Made by a program: the position numbers and the translations under genes
Shown here: piece after piece, positions 43,513-55,491 of the stretch
How positions within the stretch are numbered: the first letter of the stretch is position 1
Layout: the number at the start of each line of letters is the position of its first letter
The notes under the pieces: model-generated
Told to the model about the DNA's origin: nothing
What the model saw: only the letters and a program-made list of their open reading frames with translations
Database searches by the model: none
NCBI GenBank assembly: GCA_001632425.1
Contig: KV425607.1
Location: 1-62,788 of the forward strand
Direction of reading: 5' to 3'
Length of the DNA stretch: 62,788 nt
Origin: Neolentinus lepideus HHB14362 ss-1
Lineage: Eukaryota; Basidiomycota; Agaricomycetes; Gloeophyllales; Gloeophyllaceae

Positions 43513-45254
43513 GACCGCTCGGAAGAAGAAGCAATAGACCGTGTTGGAAAGCTCTGCAGCCCAGTGCTGCCAGATTCGCCGATATTGATGAGACAGGCGA
43601 TCATTGCGAATCACCGACACTCCTCGCCTGACCACGGCATTTACTTGCGAAGCCTAGTTAGTCCTGAAATAGGAGACTCGTATATAAGCCGTTGCCGGAT
43701 AAGTGACAAAGCACTTGACGGTGATAGGCTTTGGGCTGGTGCGGGAACGTCATCGACGGAAAGAGACCTCAAGAGTAACCGCTCAGCGGCGAAGTGGACG
43801 AGAATCTCTGGATAATTGAACTATGGATAGAGAGAAGGAAACCCAGCTACTGTTTACTGTAGGGTAGTGGTGTGACAACAGATGAGCGGCATACGGATAA
43901 GAAGATGCGCACCTTTAGCCTTATGTTCTCGGCTTTGACTATCTTTAAACCTTCCTGAGCACTCGAGATTGGGATAAGATTGGAGACTAATAATTTAAAG
44001 GCCTGTGATTGATTGTCGTTTGCCTGACCAGTGATTTATGCAGTCTTGGCGGAGACTAAGCAGTAACTACTAGCGCTGTAGAAATTACCGTGAAATTTAC
44101 TCGTTAACCTGTCAGTACTTAGATCTCTCTCTCTAAGCATCACTCACCAAGCTCCGGATCCCGCTTGTGTAGAACTTCGCGTCCTCCCTCGGGGCGCTTG
44201 CAGACCTTCACGTCCTCGGCTACGGCCATGCATGCTTACGTAATGTAATCCAGTTCATCGCGTCGCTGTAGTTAGTAGGTCTTTGTCTTGCTAACGCCAG
44301 TAATCGAGGCCGTCCCTTACTCTCTCAATCCGTTACGAGTCTTTTTCAGTCCCGTTATGTTCTATTAGGTGCCGGACGCGGTCTCGCAACAACCGTGCCC
44401 GTTACACTCCCTCGGGGCGCTTGCGCAGAACTTTGCGTCCTCCGTCTTAGCCAGGACTTCATCGACCTATCCTAGCAACATCGACTCCGCGGCGGTGGCA
44501 GACCTTTGCCCAACAATAATTCACGCAAGGAATAGCGCTCAGAGTGCGTTGCTTCAGGTGCGTAAGCGCACCAGCGCGCACCTTTCTCGCGACAGCGTGA
44601 TGCTCTGCGTATAACAAAGTCTCTGAAAAGTTAATAGCGATGGTAGAAGGGCCCCGTAATGCCGGCGAGAGTCTCGAAGAGTGGGACGACGTTCCTCAAG
44701 ACCTTCCTGATTCTACGCCAGTTCATAGGAACAAGCCGCAGCAGTCCGTCACCGAACCTGATTACACTCAAAACCTCAAAAGTCTTGTCCCTGGTGCATC
44801 CTTGCTCCTGTTGCATCGTTCTGGGTCTGCACGTGCTGACAATGGGGGAAAGTGGCGCCGACGGATACTATGCCTAGTAACTGTACGTACTCGAGCCACT
44901 TTCTACGAGACGGCTCCTAATTGGTAGCACGTTGGCCCGTCAAAGGGACTAGCACGACAATGTTGATCAGTACCCGCCTGCACCCCCGACGCAGCAAAGC
45001 ATGCAGAACACTCCGTTTGTGCGACGAGCTCCCACCCCTCCCGTGCGCACCTCTCGAAAACGCAAGTCCCGCCCGACCCAAACGCCAGCGCGAACTCGCA
45101 ACCTGCGCTGTGGAAGATAAGGGCGGAAATGACTAGGACGCATGCAAAAGTTTATGGAATGGAATGGAATGAACAGATGGCAGATGTTCGTTGAGCATCA
45201 TATGTTTCAGCTTGTTCAAGTCTCGCGATCATGGACTAATATTCCAGTATCCAG
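43513..45254. repeat. Intergenic repeats: copies of dispersed elements
   Basis: 44252-44405 is the second copy of the 318-474 repeat. CTCCCTCGGGGCGCTTGC occurs at about 44186 and 44408. About 44720-44940 is repeated at about 46170-46382 (shared CCGCAGCAGTCCGTCAC-like and TAGTAACTGTAC blocks). No complete gene is seen. Confidence 0.55.
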
Positions 45255-45410
45255 GTAACCTGTGTTTTACTTGGCATGTCTATGTTATGTCCTGGATCGT
45301 ACGGACTATATATTGGTACAAGTTACGGATGCTGGCTATTTCGATGTCATCGGTCTTCAAAGCTTCACTTTCAATATCGTCATTTCTGTGTCACGTGTAT
45401 TGTGTCAGTC
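45255..45410 (+). repeat. Dispersed repeat, inverted relative to 6150-6295
   Basis: Shares TATTTCGATGTCATCGGTC, ACTATATATT..TACAAGTTAC and the MFYLA.L frame start with the reverse complement of 6150-6295. The parent element is unknown. Confidence 0.5.
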
Positions 45411-45568
45411 TCGAAGATGTTTGCTACCTCTCGCTGTTCTACCCTTCCCGTTTTGTGCAAGCCGCGGAATTGATGTCTCGGTCTTCGATCGTGAGTCGAA
45501 GTTTCATGCTTGCCAAAGGGGGCAACTTACCTGCTATATTGGTCATCAAACCCTAACCATTTTGCTGG

Positions 45569-45967
45569 TCAATCTCTGGCGGCGGAAGACAAACACACCA
45601 GAGCAGATCGGCCACTATCTCTTCTCTGCGGCTCAAGAGATCTCTTCTCCAGCCAGAGCGTGATCTGCGTGAACGCCGTGGCCAATAGTGCCATGCCAAA
45701 GCCTAAGGCTATCCATACACATGCCATGATAATGCTCTTGCATGAGTGTAAGATTGTCAAACAAGTCAAGATTATAAGTGCCATGGGACCGATGGAGTAG
45801 AGCGTGAATAGAGTGACGGCTTGGAATATCTCTTGATCCTCCTGGTCACCAACTACTGTTAGTGCCGCCGCTAGGCGTATGACGATAATTAACATACCAC
45901 TAATGCGATGAAGGCAAGCGCAGAATGGACCAGTTGCAGCGACAGAATGGAGATGACAGTCGTGCAT
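45569..45967 (-). pseudogene. Fragment of a membrane protein
   Basis: A 132-codon frame holds three or four hydrophobic helices (SGMLIIVIRLAAALTVVG, LFTLYSIGPMALIILTCLTIL, IIMACVWIALGFGMALLATAF). It resembles membrane-protein families common in fungi but lacks a convincing start and partner exons, and is surrounded by repeats. It could be the last exon of a decayed gene. Confidence 0.35.
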
Positions 45968-46164
45968 ATGATAATCAGGCTTGAAGAATTATCGACCACA
46001 ATGGTTGCTCTATAACAGTCGACTTTGAGAACCATATCTGTTCTGCAAGTCGATCACGTGACTGACCCGAGGAAAGCAGCCAACTGACGTCGAAAGTCAC
46101 AGGTGGGTATGGGCCAATAATGCGCTGCAAGATCGCTCACCAGAGGCAACATTGTTTTTGTATG

Positions 46165-47500
46165 TTGCGTATCAGAAGCTGCAGCAGTCCGTCACTAAGC
46201 CTGGTCACACTCAAAATCCCCGAGTGTCTTGTCCCTGGTGCAGCCTTGCTCCTGCTGCATTGTTCTGGGTCTGTACGTGCTAAAAATGGGGTAAAGAGGC
46301 GCCGGATATTGTGCCTAGTAACTGTACATGCTCCAACCGCTTTCTACGAGACTGCTGCTAATTGGTAGCATGTTAGCCCATGGTAGCATTGACTTGTCCG
46401 TCTGCGACTGCCCTGCACTGGTCAGCATTACACAGCGGCTGGTGCAACCTGATTATTTCCCCGTCGCTGTTCTTCGGCCGCAGTGGCAGTCTTTGCAGGC
46501 GTACAATGTCATCAAGGAAGTTCGTGCGCTCGTCCCGGACTCAATGACCAACGCGCAGAACAGACAGTTGACTGAATGACAACGCTATCTCGAGCCTACT
46601 AATGCCAATGAGTGTCAGCGACGTTCGGCTGTGCGCCGCATGCTTCAGTGCTCACTTGCGAGTCCGGTGTTTCGGTAAGTTATGCACTGTCGTTCTTTTG
46701 ACCAATAAGCCGGAGTTTGTGGTGATCATGCTCGCCCCATTCCACTGGTGCTGTCATTAAATATATTCGAAGAGATCAGTGATGACGGACTCTCAAGATA
46801 ATTTGCTATATGGCGCTCGGCGAACGGGTATCTCGGCCGAGCTCGACTGGACGTTCGTTCAGTCCAATACTAATGTACCTGGGTGCCGGGGATGCTCCGG
46901 TATCAACACGCCGAGCTACTCTGGCCACAATGAGATAAGATGATAGATAGTCAGTTATCTGAGCCCAATCTTTCAATAATGAGGATACCAAATCTGAAAA
47001 CATGGGGTGAGTCGTGACAGCCTTACGTTTCTACAGGATTGTGATATCAGACATATTTACCTGAGCTACTCTTTGACTGTCTTCACTGTTGATTTCACCG
47101 TTGCAAATTTGTTGCCTATGTGGCAACAGGAAAATAATCTTCCGAAGGATGCATCATCTTGGTTAGTGCATGGTGTCACCGAAGCTTAGAGGTAGAGATG
47201 AGAGAGTCTCGGGACGCTCTTCAACGCGTCTCCCTTCACGATTACAATAGATAACTACTGCTCAGATATCGTAACCGCGACCTTGGGCCAAGCTGCTCAG
47301 CGCTCAGCGCTCTGCAGGGAGCCTTCATTGGTTGTGGCGGTGCCTGGCGTGCATGAGGATTGGCTCGGACAGCGTAGGATCATTCGTATCGGGTGTATCC
47401 GCATTGTATATGAACACTGGAAATAGGTAAGAGGAGACATTTGTCTAACTAGCGTAGTATGCTTTCCGAAACTGATGTATCGAGGATAGGTGGAGGTCGT
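46165..47500. other. Repeat copy and intergenic DNA
   Basis: 46170-46382 is the second copy of 44720-44940. The remainder has only short unsupported frames. Confidence 0.4.
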
Positions 47501-48514
47501 ATGGAAGTTATCGGAGTAGGACTTGGGAGAACAGGCACGGGAAGCCTGAAAGACGCTCGTGCGTACACGAAGTTCTGCAGCCTCCTGGAATAATTCATCC
47601 CCTTGCAGTCAATTTGCTCGGATACAAGACGTTCCATATGTCTGAGCTACCGAAAGACCTGGATAGATGGGCAAAGGTCTGGACAGATACGTATAAAAGT
47701 CAATATCACGAGCATTGCCACCGGGAGGATTCCTCTCACCAATGACAGTGCAGAGATCGACGATGGGACTATCGCTCGAGCCGACTGGGACACTCTGTAC
47801 CAGGATTATACAGCGACAACGGACTTCCCCAGTGCCATGTTCCCACGTACGTGTCTGCATACCTACCTACAGCCGAAAAACTGATATACCAAATCTCGTC
47901 ACATGTGCAGGTGAACTCCTAGCAGCTTATCCTTCAGCCAAATTCATCCTCACAACGAGGCCCACAGAGAAATGGTACCAAAGCACTCTGAACACAATAT
48001 ACCGCACAGCCTCTTTTCCGATGCTCTAGCTGTCTAAGCTGCTGTACCCAAGCCAGCGGAAGATCAAGGCGATCTCGAGACGCTTCTGGGTCAATTTCTT
48101 CCGAGGGCGGTTTGTTAGCGACGGAAAGGAGATATTCAATGAACATAACCAGTTGTGCCGTGATATTATTCCCAAAGAGCAGTTGCTTGAGTTCCGCGTT
48201 GAGGAAGGATGGGAGCCGCTTTGCAAGTTCTTGGAGAAGCCAATTCCGGTGAGTGAGCAAAAACGCTGTTATGTCTTCGTCATATTGATCATGCTTTCCC
48301 GCAGAGTGCACCCTTTCCGTTCTCTAATGAAGGAAAGGAAATGGCGGCTAGCTTGGACTCTTGGGAGAAGAACCTCTGGAAGCAATTCATCATTTATTAC
48401 GTTTCTCCCACTATATGTGTTGCCGCCCTAGGCGCCGCTGCATTCTTCAACAGGAATAATCGAAACACCATCATTAGTGTTCTGAAGGAGGCCCAGGGAT
48501 GGATAAGCAGCTGA
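47501..48514 (+). pseudogene. Sulfotransferase-like P-loop protein gene with an internal stop
   Basis: ATG 47501 starts MEVIGVGLGRTGTGSLKDA, the phosphate-binding loop of the fungal sulfotransferase-like family (Sulfotransfer_4 type). Introns at about 47559-47610, 47691-47748 and 47850-47911 keep the frame through LLGYKTFHMSEL, WDTLYQDYTATTDFPSAMF and LAAYPSAKFILTTRPTEKWYQ. An in-frame TAG (48027-48029) then interrupts a region that continues as LLYPSQRKIKAISRRFW ... GWEPLCKFLEKPIP. The last exon (about 48305-48514) encodes a C-terminal membrane helix (YYVSPTICVAALGAAAFF). Everything but this codon looks intact, so it is a very young null allele, a read-through case or a sequencing error. Confidence 0.75.
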
Positions 48515-48805
48515 CGCGATCTAGCTGGCCAGACTCACTGACCGTGTGGATTTTTTTATGTTGTTACGTGGCATTGTAGAAGCTATACAGGACTCAGAGA
48601 AGGTCATCAGCGGAGAATTGTTATATTTATTCCAAATAATCCGTGGATCATTATGAAGGCGCCTATTGCACTCAGGCCCGTTTCACGAAGAGTTCTTGCT
48701 TGACAGTCAATCAGTCGATGTGATCCAAGCGCCGGCATCGAAAGCGGAGACATCCATAGTGAAACCAAAAGTAAACAGACAAAAGCGAGCAAGGACAAGA
48801 CGTAG

Positions 48806-50074
48806 CTATGCCTTCTTCTTTTTCTTCGCCCGTTTGGACTCGCTTTGGACACCAGCGTTCTCAGCTTTCCGTTTTCTCTTTTCTTTCTTCTCCTTCTTCG
48901 CCTCCTCCTTCTTGGCCTTCTCCACCTTCTCCGCTCTCCGCTTCGCCTCATCTCCCATTTTACCCAGCTTTGTGAAGGGATCTTCATCTTCGTCACTGTC
49001 CTCTTCTGGATACTCTTCGTCTTCTTCGTCCAGGGCTGGGGCATCTTCTTCGGGCTCTGCTTGCGTCGACGCCACGTTGACTGGTATGTGCTCTGGCGAG
49101 AATGGGTCAGGCTGTATTGAGCCGATTAACGACAACATATTATTCGCAATTGTGAGCCTGCACAGAGAACGTCAGCATCCCCAACACTAAGCATCTACCT
49201 TTTACACAATAAATAACGCACCTAATGACGGTGAACTCAAGCTGCTGCTTAGCACCTCCAAGCCGGTCTCCAGTGATCTTATGCACCCATCGTCCTCCGC
49301 CTTCGATTTCATGCGTCTCGTCATCATTTTGATTCTGACTTTCATCAGCGTTCATAGGGTCGTCTTCGCCTTCGGGGACGGCGTGAGGCCCGAACTCTGG
49401 ATCATTTTCTGCGGGACCATACTCGAATTCCCATTGGTCAATGGGTATGTGATGGCGAGGTATTGAGACATTGAAGGTGCGGTGTACTAGTAGAGATATG
49501 TGGTCGGGAGAGCATAGGTTTACTCGACCCACTATTCGACTTAGCATAGCACAAGTCATGTCGGGTAAAATCCGTTACCTAGCTTCATCCCTGCGTGTGG
49601 ACTCCAAACAGTAGCATCGAAGCCAACATTACAGATGGCGTATGGACAATCCGCTTTTATTGAAGCCTTCTGGTCGAGGAACTGTAAATTCGAGTGCGCA
49701 AGGACGACGCCTTGCAATGATGGCACATATCTATAAACGTAGACAACTTCGAGATCCACCATACATACGATCCACGACATTTTATGCGGGCCAAAAACGT
49801 ACCTCATCACTATTGAATCCAACATTTCTTCTACTCCCCCGCGGGGATTGCCCGCAAAAACGGGTGGAATAGACACGACCAAAGACGCTCTGGCAACTCT
49901 AAATTCTCCTCCGACCTCCTTCGCCTTCACCTTTGCCTTCGTCTTGTCCTTCTTCATGTACTTTTTCTCCTTGCCGTTCTTACGAGATTTCTTCGAATGC
50001 GGCTCGTCCGAGTCAACTGCGGTAGCGAGTGACTTTTTTCGTTTCTTTCCCTGAACGTCGGCGGGTAAAGACAT
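48806..50074 (-). CDS. RPA43: RNA polymerase I subunit RPA43
   Basis: RPA43 is the Pol I stalk subunit related to Rpb7. With RPA14/34-type partners it binds the initiation factor Rrn3/TIF-IA, in the nucleolus. Four exons read in frame from MSLPADVQGKKRKKS: a lysine-rich N-terminus; the Rpb7-N-like domain RVARASLVVSIPPVFAGNP ... YVPSLQGVVLAHSNLQFL; then the OB-like domain GFDATVWSPHAGMKL|VGRVNLCSPDHISLLVHRTFN with SIPRHHIPIDQWEFEY. After an acidic insert and GGRWVH a last exon adds acidic stretches and a lysine-rich tail ending in KRAKKKKKA. Introns lie at about 49729-49797, 49500-49556 and 49156-49222. The length (about 360 residues) suits fungal RPA43. Confidence 0.92.
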
Positions 50075-50274
50075 GATATATAACAGCTCTAGCGGTAAAG
50101 GTCAATCTGAAAGGGCTTCAGTTCGTAGTAACAGCAAGTCAGTGTCGCATACTCGTGCCGAAGACGCAAAAATTGGCCGTTTTTCGCACGATTAGGAATA
50201 TTGGAATATTCCCTACAAACCGATCCGGCGGCACAAAGCCTGCTCACCCTCTGCTGCGACCACTCGCTAGACCT
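50075..50274. promoter_or_regulatory. Bidirectional promoter, RPA43 / PAM16
   Basis: The two divergent coding starts are 200 bp apart with no gene between. A shared promoter linking ribosome and mitochondrial biogenesis genes is likely. No specific motif is claimed. Confidence 0.5.
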
Positions 50275-50957
50275 ATGGCGAGTACTTGGAAGTGATGTTA
50301 TTGACATAGAACTAACAAGTGTTTGTGATCTATAGTCTGCCCCAAAAATCCTGATCAACATCGTCTTGACTGGATCACGAATAATTGGCAAGGCACTATA
50401 CGAGGCGGGCAAGCAGGCGGTTAAAAGTACGCGTCCAAGCTTGGTTTCGAAGGCGACACTTTCCCTGACACAGCGTTTCATATGATCATGTGCAGATGCC
50501 AAGCACCGACCGCAAGGTGCCATAGGCGCGGACGTTGCGGGGGTCGGGAACGCAACCTCGGGATCTGTCACGGATAGATTGACGAGAGAACATCGTATGA
50601 CGCTGGACGAGGCGCATTTGATCTTGAATGTCAAACGGGGAGAGACTCTCGAAGCTGTGAAAAGCGTGCGTACTCGACTGTACCTTCCATTCTTGTTCTC
50701 GTGCTGACTGGACTGAATAAAATTATCAGCATTACGAGCACTTATACAAGGCGAACTCTCCTTCAGCCCCTCCCCCATCACCACCCTCCGGCAGCCGGGC
50801 ACCGCCATCTCCTGCACACTCGCACTACCTCCAATCCAAAGTCGTTCGTGCATTAGAGCGAATACAGGCCGAAGCAGACGCTGCAGCCAAGGTCGACGAG
50901 CTAGAGATTGGCCAGGGCGGACCGAAGGCGCCTCCGCCACCTTCGCAACAGCCATAG
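50275..50957 (+). CDS. PAM16: Mitochondrial import motor subunit PAM16/TIM16
   Basis: PAM16 is a J-like protein without the HPD motif. It binds PAM18/TIM14 at the matrix side of TIM23 and restrains its stimulation of mtHsp70. The protein reads (M)SAPKILINIVLTGSRIIGKA, a linker GAIGADVAGVG, then the degenerate J domain LTREHRMTLDEAHLILNVKR ... HYEHLYKANSP, and a Pro-rich C-terminus. Splice sites after QAVK and AVKS are canonical. The first exon seems to be the ATG alone (50275-50277), joined over 50278-50335 with a GC donor (ATG|GCGAGT) and an ACTAAC branch site. No GT alternative keeps the frame. About 155 residues. Confidence 0.88.
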
Positions 50958-51709
50958 CGGGAGTTGGGTTTGTGCATACTAGAGCAAGGATGGACTATAT
51001 TGTATCAATATTATAATTTCTGCTTATTTTACCCCACTTACGCCCACTTTCTCGAGTTCAAGCTATCAAGCCTTTCCTTGATGGACGTATCCCACGACGA
51101 GATCTCCACTGCGTATCACTAGGTCTCTGTCCCTCGTTGCTGACTTCATATTAAGAACTTGAGAAGTCGCAAGTTCTACCCTTGAGAAGGTATGTCCCCT
51201 CACCTTCAACTCAGACGTTTGCTAGAAATGATGTCTCATACTGAAGAACAATCCACAAGATAAAGCACGACACAACAAGCACGGGAACTTCGATGATCGT
51301 ATGCAACGAAATATATCGACTGTCAGCTTGCCCGTACCTTGATGACTATGGGCGGCGGGAATCTCGACTCGACCGCTCTAGCTTTCGTGCTGGCATAAAT
51401 TGGTACAAACACCTTGTGTCACGACCTACACCAGATAGCCTCTCGTCCATTTCTGGAGTTCTCGATCGCTTCCCAGCCCCCTTAGCAGCTACATTTCGTC
51501 GTTTGTTACCCTGGACACCGAGGAGCAGACCGAACTCACTCGTGCTCCTGTACCGACAATGGGCAACGCATTATCGCCACAGTCTGTCACTGCGCGATGT
51601 TCAATTTTCTCTTCGCCCGGTTCTAGCATGTATTGGTATCCATACCCCAATGCAACAGGCTCCGCAGCCGAAGCGTTCATGCGCAGAAGGACGGGGCATG
51701 TGTTCCTAA
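50958..51709. other. Intergenic or weak coding region
   Basis: A 138-codon plus frame (51293-51709) and competing frames overlap here. None shows a recognised motif, and I cannot decide whether they are upstream exons of the gene that follows. Confidence 0.25.
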
Positions 51710-52803
51710 TTGACTTTACTTCGCCTTGAAGGTGCATACAAGCATGAGTCCTCGCTTACGCTAGGGTGGATTTGGGACGACGAGCGTCTACTGAGGGAGT
51801 TGAAACATTCGTATGAAGCTCGACGTATTGGTGCAAATACCTGTCGTCGAGGAGTTCCAGATAAAGTTTGTCCATTGCGTGCTACCCCATTTCCACTTAT
51901 TTCCACTTGGATCATCTTGATTTGTGACAGCTCAGTGGGTGTTGTCTTTGTATGCCCCGCTGCTCTTCTAGACTTGCACGTCCATAGCCCCACGTCTGCT
52001 GGCAAAGGAATAGTTCATACCCCCTCAGGAATGCTTACCTTCAACGCCTTCTCCGTCTACGAATTCCTACGCATCCACTACTACCTCGAAAATCCCTCCG
52101 AGTTGCATGGCAGAATGCAATTCTCACGGCGGATCCCAGTCGGGGCGTCGTGTTCGTCCAGCGACAGGACCAGTATTTGACTGTTATGATTTCGAGCATA
52201 TTGAGTCTGGTGTTGTCGATCCTATGAGCGCATTTTTCAAGCAGTGCGTAGCACGCGTTTATTATTGGTAGTGCGTTGCCATCCTTTTCGATGCGGAGAT
52301 AGTGCTAAAATTGTTTTTTTACGTTAGGATACATAGCTGGAGCGCATTCGGCTTGTCTTGTACTCGTAGGCGTGTTAAATTGGGTACATTGCAAGCACTG
52401 TGCCAGTGACATGTGCACTTTGGCTCTTCGCTTGGAATACAGCTGGAGGACAAGTTCTGATGCCTGAGACGCTTCAATGCACGGCCGTCGCTAAGTGGTG
52501 ATGCATTGAGGCTCTCAAACGTTGATGAAGCGCCGTTTACTGACTCTGGGCCACCCTGCCCTTACAGGTTGCGGAGGATAGAATGCTTATGGAACCGAAT
52601 ACGACTTCCGACGCCACACTTTTTATTCGCTCGTCTTCGGAAACATTACAATGTGAGTACATAGTACAACTGTAATCCTCTCTCACTGACACTGGCCGCT
52701 CCGTAGTAATTTCCGCTGACGGCCCATCTAGAACCCTCGAACTTCCGCTCAATATTTTCGAAATACAGCAAACACATGGTTGCCACGCTCCGTACACCTT
52801 GCG
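51710..52803 (+). CDS. Unrecognised gene, fragmentary model
   Basis: Coding-like pieces on the plus strand: 51722-52180 (LEGAYKHESSLTLGWIW, FNAFSVYEFLRIHYYLENP); an overlapping frame reaching about 52245 (GPVFDCYDFEHIESGVVDP); and 52558-52653 joined over a 55-bp intron to about 52708-52803 (MEPNTTSDATLFIRSSSETL, then PSRTLELPLNIFEIQQTH). The pieces read like one protein but I could not join them all without a frame break, so it may be a decaying gene. No family is recognised. Confidence 0.3.
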
Positions 52804-53481
52804 ATGACGGAGCTGTGATACAGCCGCAGGAGCAATCCGGAATCTATCTCTTTAGATATTCGTCTTGAGATCGGCCATCTGCAACACTCCCTGGTTAGTA
52901 AGATTGCTGTCTTTGATGTACGCATGGGCCTGATGATCTGAAAAAGGATATTACCCCGCTGTGTATCGGTGGATGCGATCAATGTCTTGTCGCCCGTAAT
53001 GACCGCCACTGACAACGGGACCCTGTTGATCTGTCCCCGCCGATGGACCGTTGTACGTGTACGTATGGGAGAAGCAGACATCGGGTCATATTGGAATTTC
53101 ATGCGGGATTCTGACATGTTCCCGTCAAATTGTGTGTCGGCCCTCGAGGATACTGTGCATATCACAGCAATGCGGGGCAGCCTCGTTCGACGGGGGCGGA
53201 TGTAGGGCGTGATGAAACACTAGCTAAGGACGTTCTGTGGCAGTCTAGTATACTAGGAAACGAGGTTTCCATAGATCGTTAGTACCGGGAAAGCGTGAGA
53301 GGGGAAGGGCGTAAATTGACTGCCACGCGGTGGCGGCGCCGAGGGGGAACAAACACTGGTACAAACAGGGACGCGGCGGAGGCCTTGTAGGGTTTGTTTG
53401 CGCGGCTGTCGTCGTCGTCGCCCCTGCTCTTTACGTTTCGAGATACCCTTTGCTCTGCCAGCTCAGGTCCTACCGTCGCCC
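52804..53481. other. Intergenic region
   Basis: Includes a 78-codon plus frame (52969-53205) without recognised features, and the presumed promoter of the phosphatase gene. Confidence 0.3.
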
Positions 53482-55491
53482 ATGGCCCCCTCCTCGTCGT
53501 CCACTGGTCCACCCGGCTCAAAACCCCTGTCCAACGGAAAGCCGTCGTCGACAGTGCAACACCTCTTCAAGCGCAAGTCAACAAAGAAGGGCAAGGAGCC
53601 GGCGCCGAAGGGTGACGCTGGTCTTCCGGCGGCAGACGCATCTGCGGGGGAGAAACCCTCTGTAACTACCGAGCAAGATGCTACGTCAAGTGCAGGCTCA
53701 GCTACTGAGGTCGCGCCGAGCTCTGATGCAGGCGGTGATACTTCTGTCCAGGAGGGAATCAGTGGGACAGGGGACTCGGGCAATCCTCAGAGCGTCGTTC
53801 AAGATGCAGCAGGGCAGGACCCTAGTTCGTTTACGCCACAAGCACCGCAGGATCAGGCTTCCTCTTCTTCCCCAGCTTCAGAGACGGTCGAGCCGTCCAC
53901 TTCTTCACCCCCGCCAGCGTTGGAGGCAAATGCTCAGGAGCAGGCAAATGAGACCGACAAGGATAAGGACAAGGATAAAGGTTCCGCTACTACTACTTTG
54001 ACGCCATCCCAAGCTCACACTCATTCTCGCCGCCAAGCGACTGCTTCAGAAGGCGCCCAGTCCTCGACCATCGTTGACAAGACCATTCCGCCCAAGTCTT
54101 CTACTAACTCCAAGCCGGCGAGCGCTACGAAGTCGAAAAGATCATTCCTGTCGAAGCTCGTTCGGGTGCTTTTACCATGTGTACCCTCTTCGAAAGTACA
54201 TGACATCGAGATCGAGGACATTCAACCTGCTGCACCAGAAGCAGGTACCACTGCGCAGGAGAAGGCGCCTACTTCTGGTGAGGCCACTCAGGAGAGTGAA
54301 AAGGAGCAGAAACCCGAAGCGCCAGAGCCTGCTGCGCCAGAAAGTACTTTAGAGACCACGCCCGGCCAGCCTGCACCACCAGAACCTCTCGTCATAACGC
54401 CTCCTACACCTCCCGCCGACTCATCCGTAATCGTGCCTCCAACACCCACTAAGCTGTTGCCTGAAGCTGAGACTGAAGGAGTGACGTCGGGAGCGGTACA
54501 GCCGCCCGGCTCGACTGGGGAGGAAACTCACGGTCGGGCTCGCACACATGATGATGGTGATGAGTCTGACCGGACGAGCTTCACAGAGGACGATGAGGGA
54601 GAGGATGTCAACGCTATAGATGAAGTCGAGGACGAGGAGGACAGGCTCATTATGCAGGGGGGCGCTGGTATACCAGTAGGGCCCGTGAGTAGCACCTATA
54701 TACTCTCCTCTGACTTGTGGCTGACCTTTGGATAGGACGGCGTGCCCAGACCTCTTTTGCCTCCTATTGCGCCTCAACACGTCGGAAGGAAATGTTTGGT
54801 ACTCGATCTTGATGAAACGCTAGTGCACAGTAGCTTTAAGGTCAGCAATCTATACTCCAATTCCGCTATGGTGGCGGCTCATCATCATTCCTGTTGTCTG
54901 CAGTCGATACAACAAGCGGACTATGTTGTACCCGTCGAGATCGAGTATCACTGGCATAACGTTTACGTCATCAAACGGCCCGGCGTGGACAACTTCCTGA
55001 AGAAGATGGGTGAAATGTATGAAGTTGTCGTCTTTACCGCAAGTTTGAGCAAAGTATGCGATACTTTTTTCCATTAGTTTTATTTGTTCAGACGTTAAGT
55101 TGACTTTATCGCTTCACTAGTACGCAGATCCCGTGTTAGACAAGCTTGACATACACCATGTGGTCTCTCACCGATTATTTAGGGAGAGCTGTTACAATCA
55201 TCGGGGTAACTATGTGAAGGTGAGAACTCGGATTCATGGCCAGATACATTTCGTATTGATCGTGCATCATTTCCATGCTGTCAGGACCTCTCGCAACTTG
55301 GCCGACCTATAGCTGATACCATCATCCTGGATAATTCTCCCGCTTCGTACATTTTTCACCCTAACAATGCCGTCCCCGTCTCGTCCTGGTTTAACGACCC
55401 TCACGACACAGAACTCACCGATCTTTGTCCCTTCCTGGCGGATCTCGGAACTGTGGATGATGTCCGGGGTGTCCTCGATGGTGGCCTATGA
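53482..55491 (+). CDS. NIF/FCP-type phosphatase, PSR1/SCP-like
   Basis: This is a HAD-superfamily Ser/Thr phosphatase. Start [14 protein letters not shown] is followed by about 400 low-complexity residues rich in Ser, Pro, Glu and Thr with a short basic/hydrophobic patch ([16 protein letters not shown]) near the middle and an acidic stretch. The catalytic domain then follows over four introns: [20 protein letters not shown] (DxDxT nucleophile), [77 protein letters not shown], and ends GVLDGGL. Yeast Psr1/Psr2 have the same layout and act at the plasma membrane in salt stress. The palmitoylated N-terminal Cys-rich motif of yeast Psr1 is not visible, so localisation may differ. Confidence 0.9.

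Noticed and set aside
48666..49190. A 174-codon plus-strand open frame rich in Phe and Ser
   Set aside because: Antisense of the acidic and lysine-rich tail of RPA43.
50089..50955. A 288-codon minus-strand open frame
   Set aside because: It is the antisense of PAM16, whose plus-strand exons encode clear family motifs.
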